Positions 1 to 8,416 of a DNA stretch of 64,000 nucleotides are shown piece after piece. How positions within the stretch are numbered: position 1 is the first letter of the stretch; each line of letters starts with the position of its first letter. Position numbers and translations under genes: made by a program. The DNA is from Crossiella sp. SN42 (GTDB lineage: Bacteria > Actinomycetota > Actinomycetes > Mycobacteriales > Pseudonocardiaceae), in NCBI RefSeq assembly GCF_023897065.1, contig NZ_JAMHIV010000034.1:1-64000 (forward strand). Reading direction: 5' to 3'. The notes beneath the pieces were generated by a model, which saw nothing but the letters and a program-made list of their open reading frames with translations, did not search any database and was not told the origin of the DNA.

Positions 1-377
1 CCGGAACCCACCCGCATGATCGTCTCGTTACCGCAGAGAAAGCGGAGGCCGGCGCGGGCAACCGGTCACGGCCCCAAGTGTCCAACCCCCAACAGCCCCA
101 ACCAAACCCAACCCCAGCCCCGCCCAGCTAAGACGTGCCCCACCCAGCTGAGCGGAGCGGAGCCGAGCTAAGCCGGGCCAGGCCGAACCCAGCCAAACCG
201 GGCCGGGCCGGGTCGGGGCCCAGCACAGCCGAACCCGGCCTATCAGCGACACCGAGCGAGCCACACCACCCGCCACCGGCCAAGCCACGCGGACGGCGAA
301 ACCACGCGGACCGCAAGCCACGCGCGGAGCGGACCGCCAAGCCACGCGCGGACCCACGGACTACGCGGACCCACGGA
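1..377. other. Non-coding low-complexity stretch
   Basis: No convincing gene. From about 60 to 250 the plus strand is C/A-rich with a loose five-base rhythm (units such as gcgga, gccga, gccgg, aaccc); from about 275 to 377 it consists of degenerate repeats built on cacgcggac. Open frames here on either strand translate to Pro/Arg/Ala/Gly-rich nonsense with no domain and no ribosome site. The stretch lies immediately 3' of the peroxiredoxin-like gene, whose stop codon falls inside the last repeat. Confidence 0.6.
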
Positions 378-388
378 CTACGCGGACT
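347..388. repeat. 17-bp tandem repeat overlapping a stop codon
   Basis: Two exact adjacent copies of cgcggacccacggacta (347-363 and 364-380) followed by a partial third (381-388). The cta at the end of copy two is the TAG stop of the minus-strand peroxiredoxin-like gene, so copy-number change would move or remake the C-terminus or 3' untranslated region. Confidence 0.85.
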
Positions 389-1037
389 CCAGCGCAGCCA
401 CCGCCGCGAGAACCGCAGCAGGCTCCGTGCGATTGGCGTAGTTCGGCTGCACCTCCAGCCACCGGATCACCCCGCCGCGATCCAGCACCAGCACCGCCGG
501 CATCGGCACCTGCTCGGTCTGGTCGGCATTGGCGGCGGCCACGTCGATGCCGAGCTTGGCCTGGGCCGCCTTCGACTCCGCCGTCGCCTCCGTGACGATG
601 CCCAGCGCCCGCGCGAGCTCGTTGCCCGGATCGGACAGCACCGGGAACGCCAGCTCGTTCTTCTCCCGCATGCTCAGCGAGCCGTCCGGCCGCTGCGGAC
701 TGATCGCGATCAGGGCGACGTCGCGCGTTTGCAGCTGTGGCAGGAGGTCTTCCTGGTAGGTGCGGAGGGCCAGGTTGCAGTACGGGCACCAGGCGCCGCG
801 GTAGAAGACCAGCACGGCGGCCCGGCCGGTGCGGGTGGCCGCGAGGGTGGTGGGGTTGCCGTGGGCGTCCAGGAGAGGGGTTTCGGGGATGGGGGTGCCC
901 GGGGTGGGGAGGCAGGGTGGGAGGCCTTGGGTTTCGCGGGCGTGTTGTTCGTGGGCGAAGGGGGCCAGGACTTCGGCGGGGGTGAGGGTGGCGAGGTGGG
1001 TGACGAGGGCGTCGCGTTGTTCGGCGTAGCTGGGCAT
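378..1037 (-). CDS. Peroxiredoxin-like (AhpC/TSA fold) protein
   Basis: Predicted 219-residue cytosolic thiol peroxidase-like protein. The thioredoxin fold is recognisable from the strand VLVFYRGAWCPYCN followed by ALRTYQE, giving a CxxC-type active site (WCPYC) rather than the TxxC of classical 2-Cys peroxiredoxins, then VALIAISPQ and a cis-Pro-containing MPAVLVLDRGG strand. This matches the peroxiredoxin-like AhpC/TSA branch often paired with a TetR regulator. The ATG at 1037 is chosen over an upstream TTG at 1205 because the extension would overlap the divergent tetR start and the operator. The gene is transcribed divergently from the TetR gene, so it is probably its target. The 3' end lies inside a 17-bp tandem repeat. 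Confidence 0.88.
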   Translation of the reverse strand: MPSYAEQRDALVTHLATLTPAEVLAPFAHEQHARETQGLPPCLPTPGTPIPETPLLDAHGNPTTLAATRTGRAAVLVFYRGAWCPYCNLALRTYQEDLLPQLQTRDVALIAISPQRPDGSLSMREKNELAFPVLSDPGNELARALGIVTEATAESKAAQAKLGIDVAAANADQTEQVPMPAVLVLDRGGVIRWLEVQPNYANRTEPAAVLAAVAALESA

Positions 1038-1071
1038 GGGGGATTGCCTTTCCGGGCAAGGGGTTTGGTGG

Positions 1072-1136
1072 TCCAGATAGTCTGGAGGGGACACTCCAAA
1101 ACCTAGCGGGATTTTTTGGAGTGTCAACTCCAGACT
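1072..1136. promoter_or_regulatory. Nested dyad operator between divergent prx-like and tetR genes
   Basis: Two nested inverted repeats share one axis: agtctggag (1079-1087) pairs with ctccagact (1128-1136), and gacactccaaaa (1090-1101) pairs with ttttggagtgtc (1114-1125). A further small dyad, tccaga-tag-tctgga, covers 1072-1086. All sit in the 127-bp divergent intergenic space. This is the expected binding region for the adjacent TetR protein controlling both genes (inference). Confidence 0.75.
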
Positions 1137-1164
1137 GTTGGTTCGGGCGGGATAGGGTGCATCC

Positions 1165-1785
1165 GTGAGTGAGGCGAGTGGGGCCGGGGGGCGGTTGACG
1201 GCCAAGGGGCGGGCGACCCGGGAGCGGATTGTGGCTGCCGCGGCTCAGCTGATGTTCGAACGCGGGGTGGCGGGGACGAGCACCGAGGACGTGCGGGCCG
1301 CGGCGGAGGTCAGCACCTCGCAGATCTACCACTACTTCCGGGACAAGCCCGCGCTGGTGCGCGCGGTGATCACCCACCAGACCGAGCAGATCATGACCGC
1401 GCAGCAGGCGTTCTTCGCCCGGCTGGACAGCATGGACGGGCTGCGGGCGTGGCGGGACGCGCTGGTGGAGTTGCAACGGTCGCGGCAGTGCGCCGGTGGG
1501 TGTCCGATCGGGTCGCTGGGTAGCGAGTTGGCCGACTCGGACGCCGCGGCGCGGGCAGCGGTCGCGGCGGGGTTCGCGCGGTGGGCCGAGGCGATCGCGG
1601 CGGGGTTGCGGGCGATGCGGGACCGGGGGGAGTTGCGGGCCGGGGCCGATCCGGATCGGCTGGGGCTCGCGGTGCTCACCGCGTTGCAGGGCGGGTTGCT
1701 GCTGACACAGATCCGGCGGGACACGGTGGCGCTGGAGACCGGGCTGGACGCGATGCTGGAGCTGGTGGAGTCCTACCTGGTGTAA
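1165..1785 (+). CDS. TetR/AcrR-family transcriptional regulator
   Basis: 206 residues from a GTG start. The N-terminal helix-turn-helix is typical: TRERIVAAAAQLMFERG, then TSTEDVRAAAEVSTSQIYHYF and DKPALVRAVI. The C-terminal ligand domain carries RQCAGGCPIGSLGSE, the Cys/Gly motif of the LmrA/YxaF-like TetR branch; the two cysteines four residues apart are a plausible thiol or electrophile sensor, fitting its divergent partner, a peroxiredoxin-like gene (inference). It probably represses both genes from the dyad at 1072-1136. No terminator follows directly; the first strong hairpin is at 1963. Confidence 0.92.
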   Translation: MSEASGAGGRLTAKGRATRERIVAAAAQLMFERGVAGTSTEDVRAAAEVSTSQIYHYFRDKPALVRAVITHQTEQIMTAQQAFFARLDSMDGLRAWRDALVELQRSRQCAGGCPIGSLGSELADSDAAARAAVAAGFARWAEAIAAGLRAMRDRGELRAGADPDRLGLAVLTALQGGLLLTQIRRDTVALETGLDAMLELVESYLV

Positions 1786-1962
1786 CTGAAGTTGATAAAC
1801 CCGTTGCGGCAACTGGGTCGATGCGTCACCCTGTTAGCAGACAACTCAACCCACAGCGTCACGATGAACGGCACCGGGAAGCTGCGCGGGCGTAGGCGTC
1901 GACCGAGAGGGCGCGCCGTTGCTCCAGTCGCGCTGCCCGACGTGATCGCCGTTCATCATCGG

Positions 1963-1998
1963 GAAGCCGCCCTCCGCTTAGTCGGACCGGGCGGCTTC
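1963..1998. terminator. Hairpin, possible terminator of tetR
   Basis: A 10-bp perfect stem, gaagccgccc (1963-1972) with gggcggcttc (1989-1998), and a 16-base loop, followed on the plus strand by a short cgctattt. It is 180 bp past the tetR stop, so the assignment is tentative. Confidence 0.5.
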
Positions 1999-2170
1999 CG
2001 CTATTTCGGGGCACGGAGACTCGGGCGCGGGGCGAGGCGGGTGGAGACCGGGCCGGGGCGGGTGGCTGGAGCCCGGTCGAATCGGAGCAGGACCAAGTCG
2101 GAGCCTGGCCGAATCGAGCTGGCGACCGGACTCGGGGGCTGGCAGATGTCGGAGCGGCGACCGAGCGTTG

Positions 2171-2214
2171 GAGCGGTGCCGAGCGGTGCCGAGCGGTGCC
2201 GAGCGGTGCCGAGC
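2171..2214. repeat. 10-bp tandem repeat (gagcggtgcc)
   Basis: Four exact consecutive copies of gagcggtgcc (2171-2210) and a partial fifth, embedded in about 150 bp of degenerate copies of the same unit. There are no spacers, so this is a simple tandem repeat and not a CRISPR array. Confidence 0.85.
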
Positions 2215-2565
2215 GGCGACCGAGCGCCGGAGCAGCGACCGAGCGTTGGAGCGGTGGCCGAGCGGCAGGGCGGTGGCTGAGCGACAAGGCGGTGGCCGAG
2301 CCTCGAAGCAATGACATGGCCGAGGTCGGGCCAAGCCGGCGCGGTGGCGGGGCACCAGAGCAGTGACGTGCCCGGGCCGTGACATAGCCGGGCCGGTGAC
2401 ATAGCTGGGCGGTGGCGGGACCCGGTGGCGGTGATCCGACCGAAGTGGCGATCAGGTGCAGGAAACAGCGGCCCGGAAGAGCGGATCAACAGCCGGTGCG
2501 GATAGCGCCGAATGGCCGCGAAGTGAGTTCCGGCCGGACCGGAACTGGACAAAAGGATTGGGTTG

Positions 2566-2613
2566 ATCGCGTGATCACCGACACGCTGTAACGGATGGCG
2601 GTGATCACGCGAT
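2566..2613. terminator. 15-bp inverted repeat, probable terminator
   Basis: atcgcgtgatcaccg (2566-2580) pairs perfectly with cggtgatcacgcgat (2599-2613) across an 18-base spacer. It begins 17 bp after the stop of the minus-strand secreted-protein gene, as expected for its terminator, although no T-run follows. Each arm itself contains the palindrome gtgatcac, so a protein-binding role is also possible. Confidence 0.6.
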
Positions 2614-2630
2614 AAACACCAAATCAGTCC

Positions 2631-3101
2631 TTAGTTTCCGCGCTTGACGCGGATTTCCAGCAGGGTCGCCGACTTGCCGGGGCCCTCGCCCTCGCCGATT
2701 CCGTCGGCGCCGCCCGGCGCCACGGTGGTCGAGCCGGGGACGCCCTTGACCGTGTAGTTGGCGACCGTGGTGTGGGTGCTGTTGCTGAAGACGACGAAGG
2801 ACTCCGTCAGCTCCATGGTCAGGAAGCCGGTGTTGCCGCGCACGGTGAAGCAGAACGGGGAGCGGTTGCGGGCGCGGACTTCCAGCAGGTCAGCGCCGGT
2901 GACGCAGTCCGTCAGCAGGACGTTGCCGTCGCCCTTGTTCAGGCGGATGCCGCGCTCGGCGAAGATCTTGTCGGCGCCCGGGTAGTCGTACTCCTCCTCC
3001 AGCGGAGGCGGGTTGTCCTCGGCCACGGCGGCGGTGGCCGCGCCCAGCAGCGCGGTGCTGCCCGCGAAGACGAGAACTCCGAGTCGGGACAAAAAGCGCA
3101 C
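2631..3101 (-). CDS. Small secreted protein of unknown function
   Basis: 156 residues from a GTG start at 3101, chosen because gggggcacaacc immediately upstream supplies a Shine-Dalgarno match; an earlier ATG at 3176 would add a non-signal-like extension. Residues 1-27 form a signal peptide (basic start, hydrophobic core, AVA-like cleavage site), followed by an acidic Glu/Asp/Tyr-rich linker and a beta-rich domain with one Cys pair (LLTDCVTG and SPFCFTVRG). No catalytic motif is visible. It is divergent from the giant ALF-repeat gene with about 190 bp between starts, so the two may share regulation (inference). Similar small secreted actinobacterial proteins exist, but I cannot assign a role. 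Confidence 0.75.
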   Translation of the reverse strand: MRFLSRLGVLVFAGSTALLGAATAAVAEDNPPPLEEEYDYPGADKIFAERGIRLNKGDGNVLLTDCVTGADLLEVRARNRSPFCFTVRGNTGFLTMELTESFVVFSNSTHTTVANYTVKGVPGSTTVAPGGADGIGEGEGPGKSATLLEIRVKRGN

Positions 3102-3292
3102 GGTTGTGCCCCCAGTGACGAGATGGTTTGGATCGGCACACCCGAATGCCGGATGGTCCGAGGAAAAGGTAGGCATTCGTGCCCCGGGTCCGGAAATAAT
3201 GTGAGCAGCGTCACCACGGTGTTGAAAAATTCGGTGGTTAAATTTCTCCCTGGTCGAGTCCGACAGGGACTCGCGGTCCTGGGGGATTTACT

Positions 3293-6200
3293 GTGCGCAA
3301 ACGCAGTATTGTGCTGCGCTCGCTACGGTCGGTCACCGCGGCACTTGTCGTGACCTCGCTCCTGGTGGGGGCGGCTCCGGCCGCGCTCGCCGAGGAGGTT
3401 CCGGCCGGTGCGGCGCGGGCGGAGACCTTGCAGCTGCTGAAATCCGGTGGTCCTGGCCTCAAGCGGGCCGCCGCGGCCGCGCTGTCGGGCACCGATGACG
3501 ACGTCCGGACGTTCCTGGCCAGCGGCCGGGCCAAGCCGGAGGCCGACGACCTGCAGGTGCGCATCGCGCAGCTGATGGCCGCCGGTGGTCCCGCGGTCAA
3601 GGCCGCGGCGCAGCGGGCGCTGTTCGGCACGCCGGCCGAGCAGAAGGCCTTCGCCGAGGACGGCTGGCGGCGGCCGGCCGAGGACGACCTCCAGGTGCGG
3701 GTCACCCAGGCCATGGACGAGGGCGGCCCCGGGGTCAAGGCGGCCGCGCAGAAGGCTTTGCGGGGCACGGCCGATGACCGGCGGCGGTTCCTGCTCGCCG
3801 GGTTCTTCGACGCCAAGTCCGATGACGACCAGGTGCGGGTCACCCAGATCCTGACCATCGGCGGGCCCGAGGTGCGCAAGGCCGCGCAGCGCGCGCTCAA
3901 CGGCAGCCGCGAGGACATCGAGTACTTCCTGCGTTACGGCTACGAGGTCGCCGCCGCGCGGGACCAGGAAGTCCAGGACATCTCCCAGCTGGTCGACCTG
4001 GCCCGCCTGGCCGGTGAGCGCACCAAGGAGCAGACCGAGGCGGCCAAGGTCGCCGCGGAGCAGGCGGTCACCGCCGCGCGGCTGGCCAAGGAGGCCGCGC
4101 TGAAGGCGGCCGAGGAGACCAAGGCCGCCCAGGACTCCTCGGTCCGGGCCGCCGATGCCGCAGGCCGGGCCGCGGACGCCGCGACCAGGGCCGCGCGGGC
4201 CGCGCAGACCGCGATCCGCGCCGCCGCCGCGGCCAACGAGGCCGCCAGGGTCGCCGCCAGCGCGGCGAGCCAGGCCGCGCACGCGGCGAACATGGCCGGG
4301 CAGGCGGCCGCGCGGGCCAGCAACGCCGCCGCGCTCGCCTCCGCCGACCGCAGCCAGACCGAGCAGGCCACCCAGGCCGCCAAGGCCGCGCGCGATGTGG
4401 CCAAGGGCGCTCGACTGGCCGCCGAAGCCGCGGACCAGGCCGCGATCGCGGCGACCGCGGCCGGCAAGGCCGCCGAGTCGGCCGCCAGCGCGGGGGTGCA
4501 CGCCGATGAGGCCGGTGGCGCCTCCGGCGAGGCCGGTGACTGGGCGGCCAAGGCCGGCGCCAGCTCCGCGCAGGCCAAGCAGGCCAGCGCGCAGGCCAAG
4601 CGCAAGGCCGCCGAGGCCAAGCGCGCCGCCGGGGAGGCCAAGCGGATCGCCGGGGAGGCCGCCCGCTACGCCGGTCAGGCCAGGGACGCGGCCAACGACG
4701 CCGCCAACCACGCCGACAACGCCGCGCGCCTGGCCGATGAGGCGGTCAAGCACGCCAACGACGCCGAAGGCGCGGCGAACCGGGCGCAGGCCGCCGCGGA
4801 CAAGGCCAAGCTGTACGCCGACGACGCCACCAGGTACACCGACCTGGCCCGCTCGATCGCCGCGACCAGCCGGGCGGCCGAGGACGAGCGGCTGGCCGCG
4901 CAGAAGGCCAAGGCGATCGAGGAGGCCGTCGAGGCCAAGCTCGCCGAGGACAACAAGCAGACCGAGACCACCTGGGTCGCCGGTGAGGCCGCGAAGCTCG
5001 ACACCGAGGCGCAGCGGCTGCTGACCCAGGCGCAGGACCCGGCCACGCCGGAGGAGACCGCGGTCGCCAACGGCCGCAAGGTGGCCGCGCGGCTGGTCAC
5101 CACCGGTGGCGGCTGGGTGCGGGCGGCCTCGGAGAACGCGCTGGTCGGCGACAAGTACGAGGTGCTCAACTTCGTCCGCGGCGGAGTGGCCAAGGCGGTC
5201 GAGGAGGACGACCGGGCCAGCGTGCTGCACATCGCCGACACCACGGGCAACGAGGGCCTGCGGTGGTCCGCGCGGGACATGCTCACCGCCAAGCACGACA
5301 TGGTCAAGGACTTCCTGCAGGACCGCTGGTACGCGGGCAAGGACGAGGACGACCAGGTCGCCATCACCCAGATCATGAACGCCGGTGGTCCCGGGGTGAA
5401 GGCCGCGGCGCAGAAGGCGCTGCGCGGCACCCCGGCCGACCGCACCGCGTTCCTGGCCACCGGGCAGCACAAGGCGCGCCAGGACGACGACCACGTGCTG
5501 GTCACCCAGGCGATGACCAACGGCGGCAAGGAGGTCAAGGCCGCCGCGCAGGCCGCGCTGAACGGTCCGCCTTCGCTGTGGCGCAAGTTCCTCACCAGCG
5601 AGCAGTACAAGGCTCAGCAGCGGGACGCGGACACCGCCAGCCACGTCGCCAAGATCGAGTCCTACCTGGCGGACGCGGACAAGATCGCCGCGGAGTCCCG
5701 GCAGGCGGCGTTGCAGGCCCAGTCCTACGCGCACACCGCGCGCGGGGCGGCCGATGAGGCCAAGCACTGGGCGGCCGAGGCGCAGAAGTCCGCGGCCAAG
5801 GCCAGGGAGTTCGCCGACAAGGCCAAGCAGGAGGCGGAGAAGGCGCAGCGCTCGGCCGACCAGGCCGCCGAGTCCGCCCGGCAGGCGCAGCAGGCGGAGC
5901 AGGACGCGCAGCGGGCGGCCGCGGCGGCGGCCAGGTCGGCCAGCCAGGCCGAGGCCAGCGCTTCCCAGGCCCGCAACTACGCGGCGGTCGCCGCGGAGGC
6001 CGCGGCCAGGGCGCGTGCCGACGCCATCGCCGCCGGCGCGCTGGCCCAGGAGGCCGCGGCCGCGGCCAAGGAAGCGCAGGAGATCGCCACCGAGAAGCAG
6101 CGGGCCGAGGAGGCCACCACCCGGCAGATCGACGCCGAGCGGCAGGCCGACGGCGAGCTGACCTCCGCGGATGAGGAGGCGTTGCGGGCGCAGGGCGGCC

Positions 6201-6931
6201 AGCAGATGGTCGACGAGTACCGCAAGGCGCTGGCCGATGCCAACAAGGGCCTCGGGCAGTGGCTGGCTGAGAACGGCGCGGAAATCCTGATCACGCTGCT
6301 GGGCATCGACAACATCGTCAAGTGCGTCAGCGACGGTGACATCGGCGCCTGCCTGTGGAGCCTGGTCGACGTCGGCTCGTTCTTCCTGGCCGTCGGCAAG
6401 CTGCCCGCGGTGGGCAAGGCGATCGTCAAGGTCATCGACGGCCTGGCGAACTTCTTCGCGCTCAAGGAGAAGGGCCGGCGGTTCCTGGAGGGTGTCAAGG
6501 GCGTCCTCACCAACGCCCGCAAGGAGCGCACGCCGGAGATCGAGGCGTGCGAGTGGGAGGCCCCGGCCGAGTTCTCCGGGTTCGCCGCGGCCGGCAAGCG
6601 GAAGTGCCAGCCCTTCGGGCACGTGGAGCAGGCGCACAGCGACACCCAGACCAAGGGCATCCACATCAAGATGGCCGACAACCGGACCGAGATCGAGATC
6701 CACGCCGACGCCAAGGGCGAACTGTTCGGCAAGCCCATCTCGGCCAACGGCAAGTACGCCAACGACAAGGAGCTCGACGAGGCCATCAGGCACCTGAAGG
6801 GCTCGGCGAAGGACCGGGAGAAGATGATCAGGGGTTGTGAGCACGCGCTGGGTGGTGGCATGAAGCTCGGCGACACCATGCGCGACCGGCTCACCCACCT
6901 CCTGGAGTCGCTGAAGAAGATGCGGCCCTGA
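3293..6931 (+). CDS. Giant secreted ALF-repeat protein, putative polymorphic toxin
   Basis: 1,212 residues from GTG, with gggggattta upstream. Residues 1-34 form a signal peptide (VTSLLVGAAPAALAEE). Residues about 44-215 carry four ALF-type repeats of about 43 residues (pattern: DDLQVRVTQAMDEGGPGVKA, then AAQKALRG and RFLLAGF). About 215-570 is an extremely Ala/Lys/Glu-rich coiled coil. A second block of four ALF-type repeats covers about 580-755, then another Ala-rich coiled coil to about 965. The C-terminus changes character: a hydrophobic pretoxin-like segment (about 1000-1065), then a roughly 130-residue mixed charged domain with three cysteines and no recognised catalytic motif. This modular order (export signal, stalk, variable tip) is that of polymorphic toxins, but no immunity gene follows. 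Function of the tip is unknown. Confidence 0.88.
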   Translation: MRKRSIVLRSLRSVTAALVVTSLLVGAAPAALAEEVPAGAARAETLQLLKSGGPGLKRAAAAALSGTDDDVRTFLASGRAKPEADDLQVRIAQLMAAGGPAVKAAAQRALFGTPAEQKAFAEDGWRRPAEDDLQVRVTQAMDEGGPGVKAAAQKALRGTADDRRRFLLAGFFDAKSDDDQVRVTQILTIGGPEVRKAAQRALNGSREDIEYFLRYGYEVAAARDQEVQDISQLVDLARLAGERTKEQTEAAKVAAEQAVTAARLAKEAALKAAEETKAAQDSSVRAADAAGRAADAATRAARAAQTAIRAAAAANEAARVAASAASQAAHAANMAGQAAARASNAAALASADRSQTEQATQAAKAARDVAKGARLAAEAADQAAIAATAAGKAAESAASAGVHADEAGGASGEAGDWAAKAGASSAQAKQASAQAKRKAAEAKRAAGEAKRIAGEAARYAGQARDAANDAANHADNAARLADEAVKHANDAEGAANRAQAAADKAKLYADDATRYTDLARSIAATSRAAEDERLAAQKAKAIEEAVEAKLAEDNKQTETTWVAGEAAKLDTEAQRLLTQAQDPATPEETAVANGRKVAARLVTTGGGWVRAASENALVGDKYEVLNFVRGGVAKAVEEDDRASVLHIADTTGNEGLRWSARDMLTAKHDMVKDFLQDRWYAGKDEDDQVAITQIMNAGGPGVKAAAQKALRGTPADRTAFLATGQHKARQDDDHVLVTQAMTNGGKEVKAAAQAALNGPPSLWRKFLTSEQYKAQQRDADTASHVAKIESYLADADKIAAESRQAALQAQSYAHTARGAADEAKHWAAEAQKSAAKAREFADKAKQEAEKAQRSADQAAESARQAQQAEQDAQRAAAAAARSASQAEASASQARNYAAVAAEAAARARADAIAAGALAQEAAAAAKEAQEIATEKQRAEEATTRQIDAERQADGELTSADEEALRAQGGQQMVDEYRKALADANKGLGQWLAENGAEILITLLGIDNIVKCVSDGDIGACLWSLVDVGSFFLAVGKLPAVGKAIVKVIDGLANFFALKEKGRRFLEGVKGVLTNARKERTPEIEACEWEAPAEFSGFAAAGKRKCQPFGHVEQAHSDTQTKGIHIKMADNRTEIEIHADAKGELFGKPISANGKYANDKELDEAIRHLKGSAKDREKMIRGCEHALGGGMKLGDTMRDRLTHLLESLKKMRP

Positions 6932-6947
6932 CCGCTGCCGCACGGCG

Positions 6948-6982
6948 AGTGCCGCCATCCCGGTTCCCGGGGTGGCGGCACT
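6948..6982 (+). terminator. Hairpin terminator of the ALF-repeat gene
   Basis: Inverted repeat agtgccgccatcc / ggggtggcggcact with one mismatch, 16 bp after the stop codon. Confidence 0.75.
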
Positions 6983-7087
6983 TCGCCTTTCAGGCAGGGC
7001 TGAAGACGCGTTCACCATCCGGGACGCCTTGATACCGTGCCCCTGCCGACGCGCTCCATGGTGGGACACGGCGGCCGAAACGGGTGG

Positions 7088-7125
7088 CCATCCGATCTTC
7101 CCGTGCGCGCGGGACGATCGGATGG
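7088..7125 (-). terminator. Hairpin downstream of the esterase operon
   Basis: ccatccgatc (7088-7097) pairs with gatcggatgg (7116-7125); the spacer itself can pair (cccgtg/cgcggg). It lies 13 bp beyond the esterase stop on the minus strand. Confidence 0.65.
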
Positions 7126-7138
7126 TCCGCCTTAGCCC

Positions 7139-8416
7139 TCACCCCCAACGCTCGTCGATGCGCTGGATCGGGGCAAGCCAGCCCGGATCACCGGTGGCGG
7201 CGAAGCGGCTCCAGGCCGCGTGGGTGCGGCTGACCAGCTCGGGCGACGGCGGCGTGGGGCCGAGCAGGCCGTGTTCGCCGTGCAGGGCCGGGATCGCGGT
7301 GTGGCCGAAGACGAACGGCAGCTCCACGCAGTGGCAGGCGCCGAGCGCGCCACCGAAAGCCTGTGAGCGCCAAGCGAACTCGTAGCGGTGGGTGCGGCCG
7401 GGCTGCTGCGCGGCGTGCGCCTCGGCCAGCAGGCGGCTGCCCCCGCCGAAGAGCGCCTCGGTGGTCAGCCACGGCGCTTGGCGGCCGGTGGGGACCAGGT
7501 ACAGGTTGGCCTCGTCGGAGTTGGTGCCGATCAGCAGGTCCACCGGCGGCAGCTCGGCCTCGATCGGCGGCCGGGGCAGCGTTTCCGGGTCCAGGACCAG
7601 GCTGAACGGGGTGATCCCGCGCAGCGGCCCGTCCGGCGGCAGGGGCAGCCGGGCCAGCGCGGCGATCAGGTCGGCGTCCGGGACGCCGGGGATCTCGGCT
7701 GGGGTGACGCCGAGTTCGGCGGCCAGCGCGCCGGTGACCCGCAGCGCCTGGTCCGGGGTGAGCACGGCGGCGGGGTTGCCGCTCTGGCTGACCGCCCGGT
7801 GGAACAGCCCGTGCGCGCGGGGCGCGGCGAGCAGCCCGGCGACCAGGATCGCGCCCGCGGACTGCCCGGCCACGGTGATGTTGTGCGGATCGCCACCGAA
7901 GGCGGAGATGTTGTCCCGCAACCATTCCAGCGCGGCGATCACATCCAGCAGGCCCCGGTTGGCCGGCGCGCCGGGCAGGTGCAGCCAGCCGGGGACGCCG
8001 AGTCGGTAGTTGACCGTGACCAGCAGCACGCCGTCGCGGGCGAAGGCGGTCCCGTCGTAGAGCGGGGCGGAGCCGGCGCCGACCTGGAACCCGCCGCCGT
8101 GCAGGAACACCAGCACCGGGCGCGGCGGCGCGGGGGTCGGCGGGGCCCAGATGGTGAGGGTCCGGTAGTCGGGGCCGGGGATGGGCGGCGGGTTGAGCGG
8201 GGTGAGGTCGAGGAGCCCGAGGGACGGGCGCGGTGGGGCCGGCGCGGTCGGGCCGGGGGTGGTGGCCTCGCGGATGCCGGACCACGGCGGGGGAGGAGCC
8301 GGGGCGGTGAAACGGGTGCCGAGGTCGTGGACCGGCGCGGCGTAGGGCACCGCGTGGTAGACGGTCACCTCCGCGCGGTGCTCACCGGTCAGGAAACCCT
8401 GGGCGGTGCGGGTCAT
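7139..8416 (-). CDS. Type B carboxylesterase/lipase family hydrolase
   Basis: 425 residues, alpha/beta-hydrolase fold, predicted cytosolic serine esterase. The oxyanion-hole motif LHGGGF is at about 105-110, the nucleophile elbow GQSAGA at 184-189 (Ser186), an acidic-residue segment TNSDEANLY near 295, and the catalytic His region ACHCVELPFVFG near 360. Shorter than many type B esterases (about 500), with a trimmed middle region. Its start overlaps the stop of the upstream metallo-hydrolase gene by four bases (ATGA), so the two form an operon. Substrate is unknown; the pairing with a hydrolase and a divergent AraC gene suggests turnover of an ester or lactone (inference). Confidence 0.9.
   Translation of the reverse strand: MTRTAQGFLTGEHRAEVTVYHAVPYAAPVHDLGTRFTAPAPPPPWSGIREATTPGPTAPAPPRPSLGLLDLTPLNPPPIPGPDYRTLTIWAPPTPAPPRPVLVFLHGGGFQVGAGSAPLYDGTAFARDGVLLVTVNYRLGVPGWLHLPGAPANRGLLDVIAALEWLRDNISAFGGDPHNITVAGQSAGAILVAGLLAAPRAHGLFHRAVSQSGNPAAVLTPDQALRVTGALAAELGVTPAEIPGVPDADLIAALARLPLPPDGPLRGITPFSLVLDPETLPRPPIEAELPPVDLLIGTNSDEANLYLVPTGRQAPWLTTEALFGGGSRLLAEAHAAQQPGRTHRYEFAWRSQAFGGALGACHCVELPFVFGHTAIPALHGEHGLLGPTPPSPELVSRTHAAWSRFAATGDPGWLAPIQRIDERWG

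Larger units (their letters stand above)
1786..2565. other. 780-bp intergenic stretch, low complexity from about 2030
   Basis: No supported gene. The first 180 bp is ordinary intergenic sequence ending in a hairpin at 1963-1998. From about 2030 to 2450 the sequence is G-rich and made of degenerate five- and ten-base units (gagcggtgcc, gagcggcgac, gtgacatagc), with open frames in several phases because stops are rare. The frames lack ribosome sites and have Arg/Ser/Pro-biased nonsense composition. Confidence 0.6.

Noticed and set aside
28-357. Minus-strand frames of 70-110 residues at the left edge
   Set aside because: They are translations of a low-complexity repeat with no start signal or recognisable fold.
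2171-2300. Possible CRISPR array
   Set aside because: Units are 10 bp, directly adjacent and without spacers; no cas genes nearby.
1859-2552. Several overlapping 135-183-residue frames on both strands
   Set aside because: All lie in the degenerate 10-bp repeat region; several phases are open at once, which is typical of stop-poor repeats and not of genes.
3323-7069. 1,248-residue frame antisense to the ALF-repeat gene
   Set aside because: It is open only because the sense strand is built of GCN/AAG codons; the translation is Leu/Gly/Arg/Val low-complexity with no domain, signal or ribosome site.
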